Assembly (NCBI RefSeq): GCF_025919725.1
Contig: NZ_CP081495.1
Span: 1,612,001-1,676,000 of the forward strand
From: Flavobacterium agricola
Lineage (GTDB): Bacteria; Bacteroidota; Bacteroidia; Flavobacteriales; Flavobacteriaceae
Direction of reading: 5' to 3'
DNA: 64,000 nucleotides
In this document: positions 33,924 through 43,300 of the stretch, piece by piece
How the letters are laid out: every line of letters begins with the position of its first letter
Position numbering within the stretch: the first letter of the stretch is position 1
Program-made: the position numbers and the translations under genes
The notes under the pieces: model-generated
Databases searched by the model: none
Told to the model about the DNA's origin: nothing
The model's input: only the letters and a program-made list of their open reading frames with translations

Positions 33924-35426
33924 ATGACACCGGCAATAATCTTATCAATCATTGTTATTTACTTTGGCGTATTAATAATTGTTTCTAACATCATTAGCAA
34001 AAAAGATAGCAGCAATGCAGCATTTTTTAGCGCAAACAAAAATGCCAAATGGTATTTAATTGCTTTTGGAATGATTGGTACTGCACTAAGCGGGGTAACT
34101 TTTATTTCTGTTCCTGGTGAAGTTGGCTCTGCCAATGGCGAACAATTTAAATATTTTCAGTTTGTAATCGGAAATGCAATTGGTTTTATTGTTGTAGCAA
34201 CCGTATTATTACCGCTATATTATAAAATGAATTTAACTTCTATTTATGGATATATAGAAAATAAACTTGGTTTTTACAGCTATAAAACCTCGGCACTTAT
34301 TTTTTTAATTAGTCGCACAATCGGGTCAGCGTTTCGCTTGTACTTAGTTGTTTTAGTTTTACAACGTTATGTTTTCGACTATTACAAAATTCCGTTTGCG
34401 GTTACCGTGCTAATTTCGTTAGCTTTAATTTTTGCATATACGTACAAAGGCGGATTAAAAACTATTATTGTAACCGATACGTTACAAACTTTTTTTCTGG
34501 TTAGTTCCGTTTTATTTACCATTTATTTTATTGCTAGAAGTTTAGATTTATCTGCAATAGAAACCCTAGAAACCATTAAACAATCTAACTATTCTAAAAT
34601 ATTTTTCTTTGAAGATTTTATAACCAACAAATACCATTTTTTAAAGCAAATTTTAGGCGGTATGTTTGTAACCATTGCCATGGTAGGTTTAGATCAGGAT
34701 TTGATGCAAAAAAATCTTTCGTGCAAAAATATTAGCGAAGGACAAAAAAACATGTTTTGGTTTACGGGTATTTTTGTAGTAATTAATTTAATATTTTTAT
34801 GCGTAGGAGCTTTGCTTTACATTTACGCCAACAAAAACAGCATTGCCTTACCAACCGATTTGGCAACAGGAGCAATTCGCACCGATTTACTTTTTCCTGA
34901 AATTGCTTTTAATCATTTCAGTATTATTCCATCTGTCATATTTTTATTAGGATTGATTGCAGCAACCTTTGCAACAACAGATTCTGCCTTAACGGCATTA
35001 ACTACCTCATTTTGCGTCGATTTTTTAAATATGGACAAAAAACCGAACGATCCTAAAAACATTCCAACCCGATATGCTGTACATATTGGCTTTTCATTAG
35101 CCATGTTTTTAGTTATAATCGTTTTCAATTCTTTAAACGACAAATCGGTAGTAAGCATGATTTTTAAGATTGCAACCTACACATACGGACCATTATTAGG
35201 ATTATATGGCTTTGGATTATTTGTAAAAAACAGACAAGTTTTAGACAAGCTGGTTCCTTACATTTGTTTTGCATCGCCAATTTTAACTTGGTTGCTGAAC
35301 GATTATTCTCAAGTATTATTTTTTAATTATGTTTTTGATAACGAATTAATACTAATAAACGGCTTAATAACCTTTGCTTTATTGTATATAACCAGCAGCA
35401 AAAAGCAAATTAAAATTGCTGCGTAG
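33924..35426 (+). CDS. Sodium:solute symporter family transporter
   Basis: A 500-residue inner-membrane secondary transporter of the SSS (SLC5-like) family, coupling Na+ entry to solute uptake. About thirteen hydrophobic segments are visible, from IILSIIVIYFGVLIIV at the start to LINGLITFALLYI at the end. GMIGTALSGVTFISVPGEV (about 50-68) is the usual sodium- and substrate-site region, and ATFATTDSALTALTTSF in the middle is another family block. The substrate cannot be predicted. It converges on the CoA-binding gene with a 17-base overlap of the 3' ends. Confidence 0.9.
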   Translation: MTPAIILSIIVIYFGVLIIVSNIISKKDSSNAAFFSANKNAKWYLIAFGMIGTALSGVTFISVPGEVGSANGEQFKYFQFVIGNAIGFIVVATVLLPLYYKMNLTSIYGYIENKLGFYSYKTSALIFLISRTIGSAFRLYLVVLVLQRYVFDYYKIPFAVTVLISLALIFAYTYKGGLKTIIVTDTLQTFFLVSSVLFTIYFIARSLDLSAIETLETIKQSNYSKIFFFEDFITNKYHFLKQILGGMFVTIAMVGLDQDLMQKNLSCKNISEGQKNMFWFTGIFVVINLIFLCVGALLYIYANKNSIALPTDLATGAIRTDLLFPEIAFNHFSIIPSVIFLLGLIAATFATTDSALTALTTSFCVDFLNMDKKPNDPKNIPTRYAVHIGFSLAMFLVIIVFNSLNDKSVVSMIFKIATYTYGPLLGLYGFGLFVKNRQVLDKLVPYICFASPILTWLLNDYSQVLFFNYVFDNELILINGLITFALLYITSSKKQIKIAA

Positions 35427-35766
35427 CTAATAAAACTAAGGTGCAAGCAGCCTCGTAAGCAATACCATTTTCAGTTAATAAAGTAAACAACTCGGGGTTT
35501 TCGGTTCCCGGATTAAATAATACGCGACGCGGTTTTAAAGCAATAATATAATCGTAATATTCGCGTTGATTAGTTGGGTTTACATACAAAGTTACCGTAT
35601 CTATATCAGCATATAATTCGGGTTGGGTTTGAATCTGAATTCCTAAAACGGTTTCCGATTTTTTACCAATAGCAACTACATCATGTCCGTAACTTAATAA
35701 GCTTGCAATTGCTTTGTACGCGTAACGATCTGGGTTGGTAGAAGCACCTAAAACTAATGTTTTCAT
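35410..35766 (-). CDS. CoA-binding domain protein, YccU-like
   Basis: A 118-residue single-domain Rossmann protein. MKTLVLGASTNPDRYAYKAI is the nucleotide-loop start, KKSETVLGIQ and LYVNPTNQREYYDYI follow, and FNPGTENPELFTLL with YEAACTLVLL closes the CoA-binding fold found in stand-alone YccU-type proteins. The biological role of this family is not established. It overlaps the symporter gene tail-to-tail and is divergent from the MarC gene across 56 bases. Confidence 0.85.
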   Translation of the reverse strand: MKTLVLGASTNPDRYAYKAIASLLSYGHDVVAIGKKSETVLGIQIQTQPELYADIDTVTLYVNPTNQREYYDYIIALKPRRVLFNPGTENPELFTLLTENGIAYEAACTLVLLATQQF

Positions 35767-35822
35767 AACTGTTTTTTTATTAAATATAACGCTATTTTTT
35801 TATTTAATTATTCCTAAAAAGT

Positions 35823-36455
35823 ATGGATTTATTCATTTTTATTTTTGCCGCTGTATTTTCGGTTTTAAATCCCTTAGGAGCTATACCGGTTTTTGTAGGT
35901 TTAACTCAAGAAGATTCAATGGCCGAACGCTCCCGCATATCAATATGGGCAGCAACCAATGTATTTATTATTCTCACTATTTCATTTTTTATTGGTGAAT
36001 ATTTACTGAAATTTTTTGGTATTAGTATGGATGCCTTACGTATTGCCGGGGGGTTAATTATTGTTAATTCGGGGTATTCTTTACTTTCTGGCAATTTTCC
36101 TAAACGCCGTGGGGTAAACAAAAAGGTTGCCGATGATGCACAAAAAAGAAATGATATTGCTTTAACCCCCTTAGCAATGCCTTTGTTAGCCGGACCAGGT
36201 TCTATGTCCTTGCTAATTGCGTTTTATCAAGATTATCCAGCATTAACCGATAAAATCATTGTAATTGCCGCTGTTTTAACCGTTTGCATTTTAATATTTT
36301 TAATTTTAAGAAGTTCGCATTACTTATCTAAACTTTTAGGCGCTTCGGGCATTGTTTCTATTTCTCGAATTATGGGGTTTATAGTAATTGCTTTAGGAAT
36401 TCAATACATTAGCGTTGGTGCATTAAATATGCTACAAACTGTATTTACAAAATAA
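35823..36455 (+). CDS. MarC-family integral membrane protein
   Basis: A 210-residue protein with six predicted membrane segments (starting LFIFIFAAVFSVLNPLGAIP, then IWAATNVFIILTISFFIGEY). The motif NPLGAIPVFVGLT near the N-terminus and PLAMPLLAGPGSMSLLI near residue 118 are diagnostic of MarC (UPF0056). The name comes from a supposed antibiotic-resistance role that later work did not support, so the function is unknown. It ends at a bidirectional terminator shared with the CtlX-like gene. Confidence 0.9.
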   Translation: MDLFIFIFAAVFSVLNPLGAIPVFVGLTQEDSMAERSRISIWAATNVFIILTISFFIGEYLLKFFGISMDALRIAGGLIIVNSGYSLLSGNFPKRRGVNKKVADDAQKRNDIALTPLAMPLLAGPGSMSLLIAFYQDYPALTDKIIVIAAVLTVCILIFLILRSSHYLSKLLGASGIVSISRIMGFIVIALGIQYISVGALNMLQTVFTK

Positions 36456-36484
36456 AAAAGCTCGGAAAATTTCCGAGCTTTTTT
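36454..36484. terminator. Bidirectional intrinsic terminator
   Basis: AGCTCGGAA and TTCCGAGCT form a 9-bp stem with a three-base loop, flanked by an A-run on the left and a T-run on the right. It terminates the MarC gene rightward and the CtlX-like gene leftward. Confidence 0.88.
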
Positions 36485-36492
36485 GTTATATT

Positions 36493-37440
36493 TTATTCTA
36501 AATCTTCAGCTAAAGGTAAAAAAACCTCGGCCAACATGCAGCGTGCACTACCGCCCCCGCAAGCTTCAATTGTATCTAAATTTACAGCTAAAATTGTAGC
36601 ATATTTTTCTATTTGATTAATTTGTGCTTGAGTAAGCGATTGTTTTGCAGCCTCACTCATAACCAAATACGATTGGTTATTTGCTCCACGAACTTCTAAC
36701 ATATTACCAGCAAAACTATAAATCTGTTCTTCAGTAATATAAATAATTTCTTTTCCGTCTGATTTTAAGCAATCAATAACCATTTTACGTTCTTTTTTAT
36801 CGTCAATGCAATCTGCACAAATAACAGCAAAATGCTCGGCTACGCACATCATTACATTGGTATGATAAATTTGCTTGCGTTCGCCATTAACGGTCTGAAA
36901 AGCTTCAAAAATAACCGGATTCATTTCAAAATCTTCACAAAATTCAATCACCAATTCTTCTTCAGCTCTTGGAGATAAAGCACAATAAGCTTTACCGTTT
37001 TGTCTGTCTAAAATTAAACTTCCGGTTCCTTCTAAATACATTTCTGCTTCTTCAGCAAGCGTATAATCAGTAACATTTTCAATATAAAAACCGTGTTCCT
37101 CAACAATATCTAAAACATCTTCACGACGTTCTAAACGTCTGTTTTCAGCAAACATTGGATATAAAGCTACATCACCTGTTTGATGAAAAGAAATCCAGTT
37201 GTTTGGAAAGATGCTATCTGGCGTATTAGGTTCTAACGTATCTTCAACCACAATAACTTGCACGCCCACAGCACGTAATTGTGCAACAAAATTATCAAAT
37301 TCTGCCTGAGCTTTTGCATTTACGGTTGCTGGTAAAACTCCATCTAAAACTTTTTGGTAATAATTGTTTACGGCTGTTTGCTCGTTCATACGAAAAGCAA
37401 CCGGACGAATCATTAATACGGTATTGGTTGTTTGCTTCAT
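36493..37440 (-). CDS. ctlX: CtlX-like guanidino hydrolase (amidinotransferase superfamily)
   Basis: A 315-residue member of the guanidino-group modifying enzyme superfamily, usually annotated as citrulline utilisation hydrolase CtlX. VLMIRPVAFRMNEQTAVNN is the family start. PNTPDSIFPNNWISFHQ (about 67-83) holds the substrate-binding Asp region. YLEGTGSLILDRQNG precedes the His region VNGERKQIYHTNVMMCVAEH, and the catalytic Cys is in EACGGGSARCMLAEVFLP at the C-terminus. Its start is fused to the stop of the DDAH-like gene as TAATG, so the two are translationally coupled. Confidence 0.88.
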   Translation of the reverse strand: MKQTTNTVLMIRPVAFRMNEQTAVNNYYQKVLDGVLPATVNAKAQAEFDNFVAQLRAVGVQVIVVEDTLEPNTPDSIFPNNWISFHQTGDVALYPMFAENRRLERREDVLDIVEEHGFYIENVTDYTLAEEAEMYLEGTGSLILDRQNGKAYCALSPRAEEELVIEFCEDFEMNPVIFEAFQTVNGERKQIYHTNVMMCVAEHFAVICADCIDDKKERKMVIDCLKSDGKEIIYITEEQIYSFAGNMLEVRGANNQSYLVMSEAAKQSLTQAQINQIEKYATILAVNLDTIEACGGGSARCMLAEVFLPLAEDLE

Positions 37441-38354
37441 TATTCTCTAATTAATGGTAAAGTTGAGCAACGTAACAAGCCTTCTTGCTTAGAAATTTCA
37501 GCATACGGAATTTCTTCAACTACAAAACCTTGTTCGCGTAGCCAATTGTTTAATCGGGTAAAGTTTTTTTCGCTCACTACTACATTTTCATCAATAGAAA
37601 ATACGTTAGAAAACATGTGGTACATTTCTTCACGTTGAATATGAAACAAATTTTCTTTCCCAAATAAGTTTACTAAATAGTTGTAATCTGCTTCTTCTCT
37701 AAATCCGGCCTTATAAATAATTCCTTTATTTTTACCTACTGGCTGAAAGCAGCAATCTAAATGCAGGGCATTATCACGTGGTTCGATTTTAGATTTAACC
37801 AAATCAAATTCTTTAACTATTTTGTTCGGAAATAAAGCTTTTATGTAAGCTACACCGGCCATATTAGTACGAGCTGTAATATAATTTTTATAATCACTGC
37901 CTTTGTAGGTGCCGATAAATATATGATCGTTCCAAAGCATTACGTCACCGCCTTCAATATGAACTTCTTCTGGTGGATAAGCAATATGCTCAGGTTTTAT
38001 TTGATCTATAATATATTGAATCGCTTCGAATTCGCGATCACGATCGGGTAATATGTTTGCTTTTACAAACGTATTACCAATTACAAAACCAATATCGCGA
38101 GTAAATATTTGGTTGTAATCTGAAATAAGTTTAGGTCTAAAAACCTGAACGTTGTATTTTTTTAATACCTGATCAAACGCATCCATTTCTACTTTCATAT
38201 CGGCTTCAACAGGATAAGTTCCGGCCTTAATATGCTCTAAAGATTTTGGATCGTATGCCTCGTTTTCATTTGGGGTTGGCCCATTACTGTCTGCAATTCC
38301 TAAAACAACGGCCTTAAGCCGGGATGTTTCATTGTTTACATTTAATTCTAACAT
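37440..38354 (-). CDS. DDAH/arginine deiminase-like amidinohydrolase
   Basis: A 304-residue amidinotransferase-superfamily enzyme that should hydrolyse a guanidino compound. The signature N-FTRDIGFVIGNTFV region (about 85-100) holds the substrate Asp. HIEGGDVMLWNDHIFIGTY carries the Glu/Asp pair. The catalytic His is in NALHLDCCFQPVGKNKG, and the terminal Cys nucleophile is in LLRCSTLPLIRE. This is the plan of dimethylarginine dimethylaminohydrolase and arginine deiminase. It is the first gene of a two-gene operon with ctlX and is preceded by an excellent promoter at 38376-38406. The physiological substrate is uncertain. Confidence 0.85.
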   Translation of the reverse strand: MLELNVNNETSRLKAVVLGIADSNGPTPNENEAYDPKSLEHIKAGTYPVEADMKVEMDAFDQVLKKYNVQVFRPKLISDYNQIFTRDIGFVIGNTFVKANILPDRDREFEAIQYIIDQIKPEHIAYPPEEVHIEGGDVMLWNDHIFIGTYKGSDYKNYITARTNMAGVAYIKALFPNKIVKEFDLVKSKIEPRDNALHLDCCFQPVGKNKGIIYKAGFREEADYNYLVNLFGKENLFHIQREEMYHMFSNVFSIDENVVVSEKNFTRLNNWLREQGFVVEEIPYAEISKQEGLLRCSTLPLIRE

Positions 38355-38375
38355 AAATTCAGAAAATTATATAGA

Positions 38376-38406
38376 CAAATATACTATTTTGTTGATATAA
38401 GACAAA
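38376..38406 (-). promoter_or_regulatory. Consensus Bacteroidota promoter of the DDAH-ctlX operon
   Basis: TTTG (38403-38406), a 19-base spacer and TATATTTG (38376-38383) match the flavobacterial TTTG-N19-TANNTTTG consensus exactly on the minus strand. The predicted start lies about 16 bases before the ATG at 38354. Confidence 0.75.
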
Positions 38407-38425
38407 CTTAGTTGTAAAAAGGCAT

Positions 38426-38457
38426 AAAAAAACCTCGATGTTTATCGAGGTTTTTTT
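38426..38457 (-). terminator. Intrinsic terminator after citrate synthase
   Basis: AACCTCGAT and ATCGAGGTT form the stem with a four-base loop, with A and T runs on either side. It lies directly downstream of the gltA stop (38470) on the minus strand and insulates the DDAH operon promoter. Confidence 0.85.
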
Positions 38458-38469
38458 AGTTTGAATTGA

Positions 38470-39753
38470 TTATCGTTTATCCATTTCAACAAATGAACGT
38501 AAAGGTTCACCAACGTAAACTTGACGTGGACGACCAATTGGTTCATTGTTAACGCGCATTTCTTTCCATTGTGCAACCCATCCTGGTAAACGTCCAATTG
38601 CAAACATTACTGTAAACATTTCAGTTGGAATCCCTAATGCACGGTAAATAATACCAGAATAGAAATCTACGTTTGGATATAAGTTACGAGATACGAAATA
38701 TTCGTCTTTTAAAGCTTTTTCTTCTAATGATTTAGCAATAGATAAAATTGGATCGTTAACGCCTAATTCTGCTAAAACTTCATCAGCTGCTTTTTTAATG
38801 ATACGAGCACGTGGATCAAAGTTTTTGTACACACGGTGTCCGAATCCCATTAAACGGAATGGATCATTTTTATCTTTAGCTTTAGCTAAGAATTTGTCTG
38901 AATCTCCACCGTCTTTTTGGATTTCTTCTAACATTTCTAAAACTGCTTGATTTGCACCACCATGTAATGGCCCCCATAATGCAGAAACACCTGCAGAAAT
39001 AGATGCAAATAAACCAGCGTGAGATGAACCTACCATTCTTACTGTTGATGTAGAACAGTTTTGTTCGTGATCAGCATGTAAAATAAATAATTTATCAATT
39101 GCGTTTAAAACGGTTTTGTTAATTTTATAAGGTTCTGTTGGTAACTCAAACATTAAACGTAAAAAGTTCTCAACATATGGTTTTGTATTGTCGTAGTAAT
39201 TTAACGGATATCCTTTTGCTTTTCTGTAAGTCCAAGTTGCAATAACTAAGAATTTACCCATAATTTTGCAAATAGCTTCGTACATTTTCTCTTCGTTATC
39301 TACATTAACAACCCCAGGGTTAAATGCAGTTAACGCACAAGTTAATGATGATAATACGCCCATTGGGTGTGCATTTTTAGGAAAACCATCAATGATGCTT
39401 TTCATTTCTTCATTAACTAATGTATGTTTGCGAATATCGTTTTCAAATTTCTCTAATTCAGCTTTTTTAGGTAACTCACCAAAAATAATTAAATAAGCTA
39501 CTTCTAAGAAACATGCTTTTTCAGCTAATTCTTCAATAGAATAACCTCTGTAACGTAAGATTCCTTGTTCACCATCTAAAAATGTAATTGCACTTTCACA
39601 AGAACCCGAATTTTTATACCCCGGATCTAAGGTAATTGCACCTGTTTGTGCACGTAGTTTTTCGATATTAATGGCTACTTCATTCTCAGTACCAACTGTA
39701 ACAGGAAATTCGTACTTAACGCCCTCTAATTCTAGTATTGCTGTTTTTGACAT
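38470..39753 (-). CDS. gltA: Citrate synthase (type II, hexameric class)
   Basis: A 427-residue TCA-cycle enzyme condensing oxaloacetate and acetyl-CoA. The extended N-terminus (DPGYKNSGSCESAITFLDGE) is that of Gram-negative GltA. Substrate-binding and catalytic residues are H226 in ILHADHEQN, H264 in GPLHGGANQA, H306 in GFGHRVYKNFDPRA and the late Asp in NVDFYSGI. It is a single-gene unit ending at a strong terminator. The 283 bases upstream hold only AT-rich sequence with no consensus promoter that I can fix, and the terminator of the rpoBC operon. Confidence 0.97.
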   Translation of the reverse strand: MSKTAILELEGVKYEFPVTVGTENEVAINIEKLRAQTGAITLDPGYKNSGSCESAITFLDGEQGILRYRGYSIEELAEKACFLEVAYLIIFGELPKKAELEKFENDIRKHTLVNEEMKSIIDGFPKNAHPMGVLSSLTCALTAFNPGVVNVDNEEKMYEAICKIMGKFLVIATWTYRKAKGYPLNYYDNTKPYVENFLRLMFELPTEPYKINKTVLNAIDKLFILHADHEQNCSTSTVRMVGSSHAGLFASISAGVSALWGPLHGGANQAVLEMLEEIQKDGGDSDKFLAKAKDKNDPFRLMGFGHRVYKNFDPRARIIKKAADEVLAELGVNDPILSIAKSLEEKALKDEYFVSRNLYPNVDFYSGIIYRALGIPTEMFTVMFAIGRLPGWVAQWKEMRVNNEPIGRPRQVYVGEPLRSFVEMDKR

Positions 39754-40001
39754 GATTTACTATAGGATTAATTGTGAATTTTATATTGCTGATTGCGAAT
39801 TTACAAATTTGAATTTTCATTTTAAAATATTTAATATAATTTTAAATGAACAAATCGTTAAGATGTCTGAATTTAATACGCCTTCGCAATTAAACACCAC
39901 AATATAGTACATTTTTAGCGCAAAAGAAAGAATTTAAAGAACATTTTAACATACCTTTTTAGTAATAATCTGATCAAAAAAATGTACTAATTACAAATAA
40001 A

Positions 40002-40031
40002 AAAAGCCCTTACTTAAAAGTAAGGGCTTTT
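40002..40031 (-). terminator. Terminator of the rpoBC-DUF3467 operon
   Basis: A 14-bp perfect stem (AAAAGCCCTTACTT with its complement at 40018-40031) and a minimal AA loop follow the DUF3467 stop on the minus strand, ending in a T-rich run. Confidence 0.85.
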
Positions 40032-40036
40032 GTATT

Positions 40037-40348
40037 TTAAGCATCTCCAGATGGTCCTAAATTGTAAGGAGAAACGTTTGTTACTCCGCCTTCTTTAATA
40101 GGTCCGTTAATGCTTTCATATTTTTGAATATTATCTGTTAATGCAGTTAACAATCGTTGAGCATGCTGTGGAGCCAAAATAATTCTGGACTTCACTTTAG
40201 CCTTAGGTGCCCCAGGCATAATATTCACAAAATCGAAAACAAATTCAGAATTTGAATGGTTTATAACTACCAAATTTGCGTAAGTGCCATCGGCTGTTTT
40301 TTCATCCAACTCAATACTGATTTGATTGTTTTGCGTTACATCACTCAT
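40037..40348 (-). CDS. DUF3467 family protein
   Basis: A 103-residue small cytoplasmic protein of a family widespread in Bacteroidota, with no known function. The core reads TYANLVVINHSNSEFVFDF followed by RIILAPQHAQRLLTALTDNI, and the last 20 residues are Gly/Pro-rich. No signal peptide or membrane segment is seen. It is 11 bases downstream of rpoC and ends at the operon terminator, so it is transcribed with RNA polymerase genes. This placement hints at a link to transcription or translation but proves nothing. Confidence 0.85.
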   Translation of the reverse strand: MSDVTQNNQISIELDEKTADGTYANLVVINHSNSEFVFDFVNIMPGAPKAKVKSRIILAPQHAQRLLTALTDNIQKYESINGPIKEGGVTNVSPYNLGPSGDA

Positions 40349-40359
40349 GTATTGTTTTA

Positions 40360-43300
40360 TTAAAAGTTAAAACTTTCTTTGTTTGCAATTAACTCGTTGT
40401 ATTCTTCTTTAGATCCAACAATGGTATCGTCATAATCTCTTAAACCAGTTCCGGCAGGAATTCTATGTCCAACAATAACGTTTTCTTTTAATCCTTCTAA
40501 GCTATCAACTTTACCAGCTACAGCTGCTTCGTTTAATACTTTAGTTGTTTCCTGGAACGATGCTGCAGAAATGAATGACTTAGTTTGTAACGATGCTCTT
40601 GTAATACCTTGTAATATTGGTGTTGCAGTTGCAGGAACTACATCACGAGCAATTACTAAGTTTTGATCGTTACGTTTTAGCAATGAATTCTCATCTCTTA
40701 ATTCGCGAGCAGAAATAATCTGACCTGCTTTTAAGTTTTCAGAATCTCCTGCATCTTCAATAAACTTCATTCCATACAATTTGTCATTTTCAAGAATAAA
40801 ATCATGAGTATGAACTAATTGCTCTTCTAATAAAAGCGTATCTCCTGGATCTTCAATTCTAACTTTACGCATCATTTGACGAATAACTACCTCAAAGTGC
40901 TTGTCAGAAATTTTTACCCCTTGTAGGCGATAAACTTCTTGAATTTCGTTTACTAAATATTGTTGTACCGCAGATGGTCCTTTAATTCTTAAAATATCTT
41001 CAGGAGTAATTGCTCCGTCTGATAATGGTGATCCCGCTTTAACGAAGTCATTTTCTTGAACTAAAATTTGGTTAGATAATTTTACTAAGTATTTTTTAAT
41101 CTCACCGAATTTAGATTCCACAATGATTTCACGGTTACCACGTTTAATTTTACCGAATGAAACTACACCATCGATTTCTGAAACTACAGCTGGGTTTGAC
41201 GGGTTACGAGCCTCTAATAACTCTGTAATACGTGGTAAACCTCCTGTAATATCACTTGCTTTAGATGAACGGCGTGGAATTTTAACTAAAATTTTACCTG
41301 ATTTAATTTTTTCTCCATCGTTAACCATTAAGTGAGAACCTACTGGTAAGTTGTATGAACGAATTAATTCGCCGTCTTTAGAATACATTAATAAAGTTGG
41401 AACTAACTTTTTATTACGTGCTTCAGAAATAACTTTTTCTGTAAAACCTGTTTGTTCGTCAATCTCAACTTGGAACGTTTGTCCTTGCTCTAAATCTTCA
41501 TAAGCAATTTTACCATCTGTTTCTGCAATGATAACCCCGTTATATGGGTCCCATTTACAAATAACAGCTCCTTTTTCTACAACATCACCATCTTTTACAA
41601 AGATTGATGAACCGTAAGGAATGTTATGCGTATTTAAAACAATACCAGTTGTTGTATCTACTAATTTATATTCTGTAGAACGAGAAACAACGATATCTAC
41701 AACGTTACCTTCTGTATCTTCACCTTTAACTGTTTTTAAATCTTCGATTTCTAAACGTCCTGCAAATTTAGTTAGTAAGCTTGATTCTTCAGAAATACCT
41801 CCTGCAACCCCACCAACGTGGAATGTACGAAGCGTTAACTGAGTACCAGGTTCACCAATAGATTGTGCAGCAACTACACCAACAGCATCACCACGTTGCG
41901 CAATGTTATTTGTTGCTAAGTTACGTCCGTAACATTTAACACAAATACCTTTTTTAGCTTCACAAGTTAGTGGTGAACGCACCTCCATATTTTCAACAGG
42001 AGATTCGTTGATTTGTTTTGCAATGGCTTCAGTAATTAATTGCCCTTCAGCAACAATTACATCACCAGTTAATGGGTTAACAACATCTAATAATGCTACA
42101 CGTCCTAAAACTCTTTCACCTAATGATTCAATAACTTCATCATTTTTCTTAAGTGCTTCGATTTCGATACCACGTAAAGTACCACAATCTTCAATGTTAA
42201 CAATAACATCTTGAGCAACATCATGTAAACGACGAGTTAAATAACCAGCATCGGCAGTTTTAAGAGCCGTATCGGCAAGACCTTTACGAGCACCGTGCGT
42301 AGAGATAAAGTATTCAAGAATTGATAAACCTTCTTTAAAGTTAGATAAAATTGGGTTTTCAATAATTTCACCACCTCCTGCAGCAGTTTTCTTAGGTTTA
42401 GCCATTAATCCACGCATACCTGTTAACTGACGAATCTGCTCTTTAGATCCACGAGCACCAGAATCAAGCATCATAAATACTGAGTTGAATCCTTGTTGGT
42501 CTTCACGGATATTACGCATCGCCGCTTCTGTTAACATGGCGTTTGTTGATGTCCAAACGTCAATTACTTGGTTGTAACGTTCGTTGTTGGTAATAAGCCC
42601 CATGTTATAGTTCATAGAAATTACATCAACCTGAGCGTTAGCATCAGCAATTAAAGCTGGTTTTTGTTCTGGAATTTTGATATCACCTAAAGAGAAAGAT
42701 AATCCACCTTTAAACGCGTAACCATATCCCATGTTTTTAATATCGTCTAAGAACTGAGCCGTAGTTGGTACATCAGTTTTAGCTAATATGCTTGAAATAA
42801 TATCACGTAACGATTTTTTATTTAAAACCTCGTTAATAAATCCTGCTGCTTCTGGAACTACTTCGTTAAATAAAATACGACCAGCTGTAGTAGAAATAAT
42901 TTTGTATACTAATTCACCATTTTCATTAAAATCTTTAGCACGTACTTTAACACCTGCGTTAAGATCTAATTTACCTTCGTTAATAGCAATATGAACTTCT
43001 TCTACCGAATAGAAAATTTGACCTTCACCTAGAATTGGATGTTCTGGAGTAGATTTTCTTTCTTTAGTCATGTAGTAAAGACCAAGAACCATATCCTGAG
43101 ATGGTACAGTAATAGGCGCACCATTTGCAGGGTTTAAGATATTGTGAGAAGCTAACATTAATAATTGCGCTTCTAAAATAGCTTCTGGTCCTAAAGGTAA
43201 GTGAACCGCCATCTGGTCACCGTCGAAATCGGCGTTGAACGCAGTACACACTAATGGGTGTAAACGGATTGCTTTACCTTCAATTAACTTAGGCTGGAAT

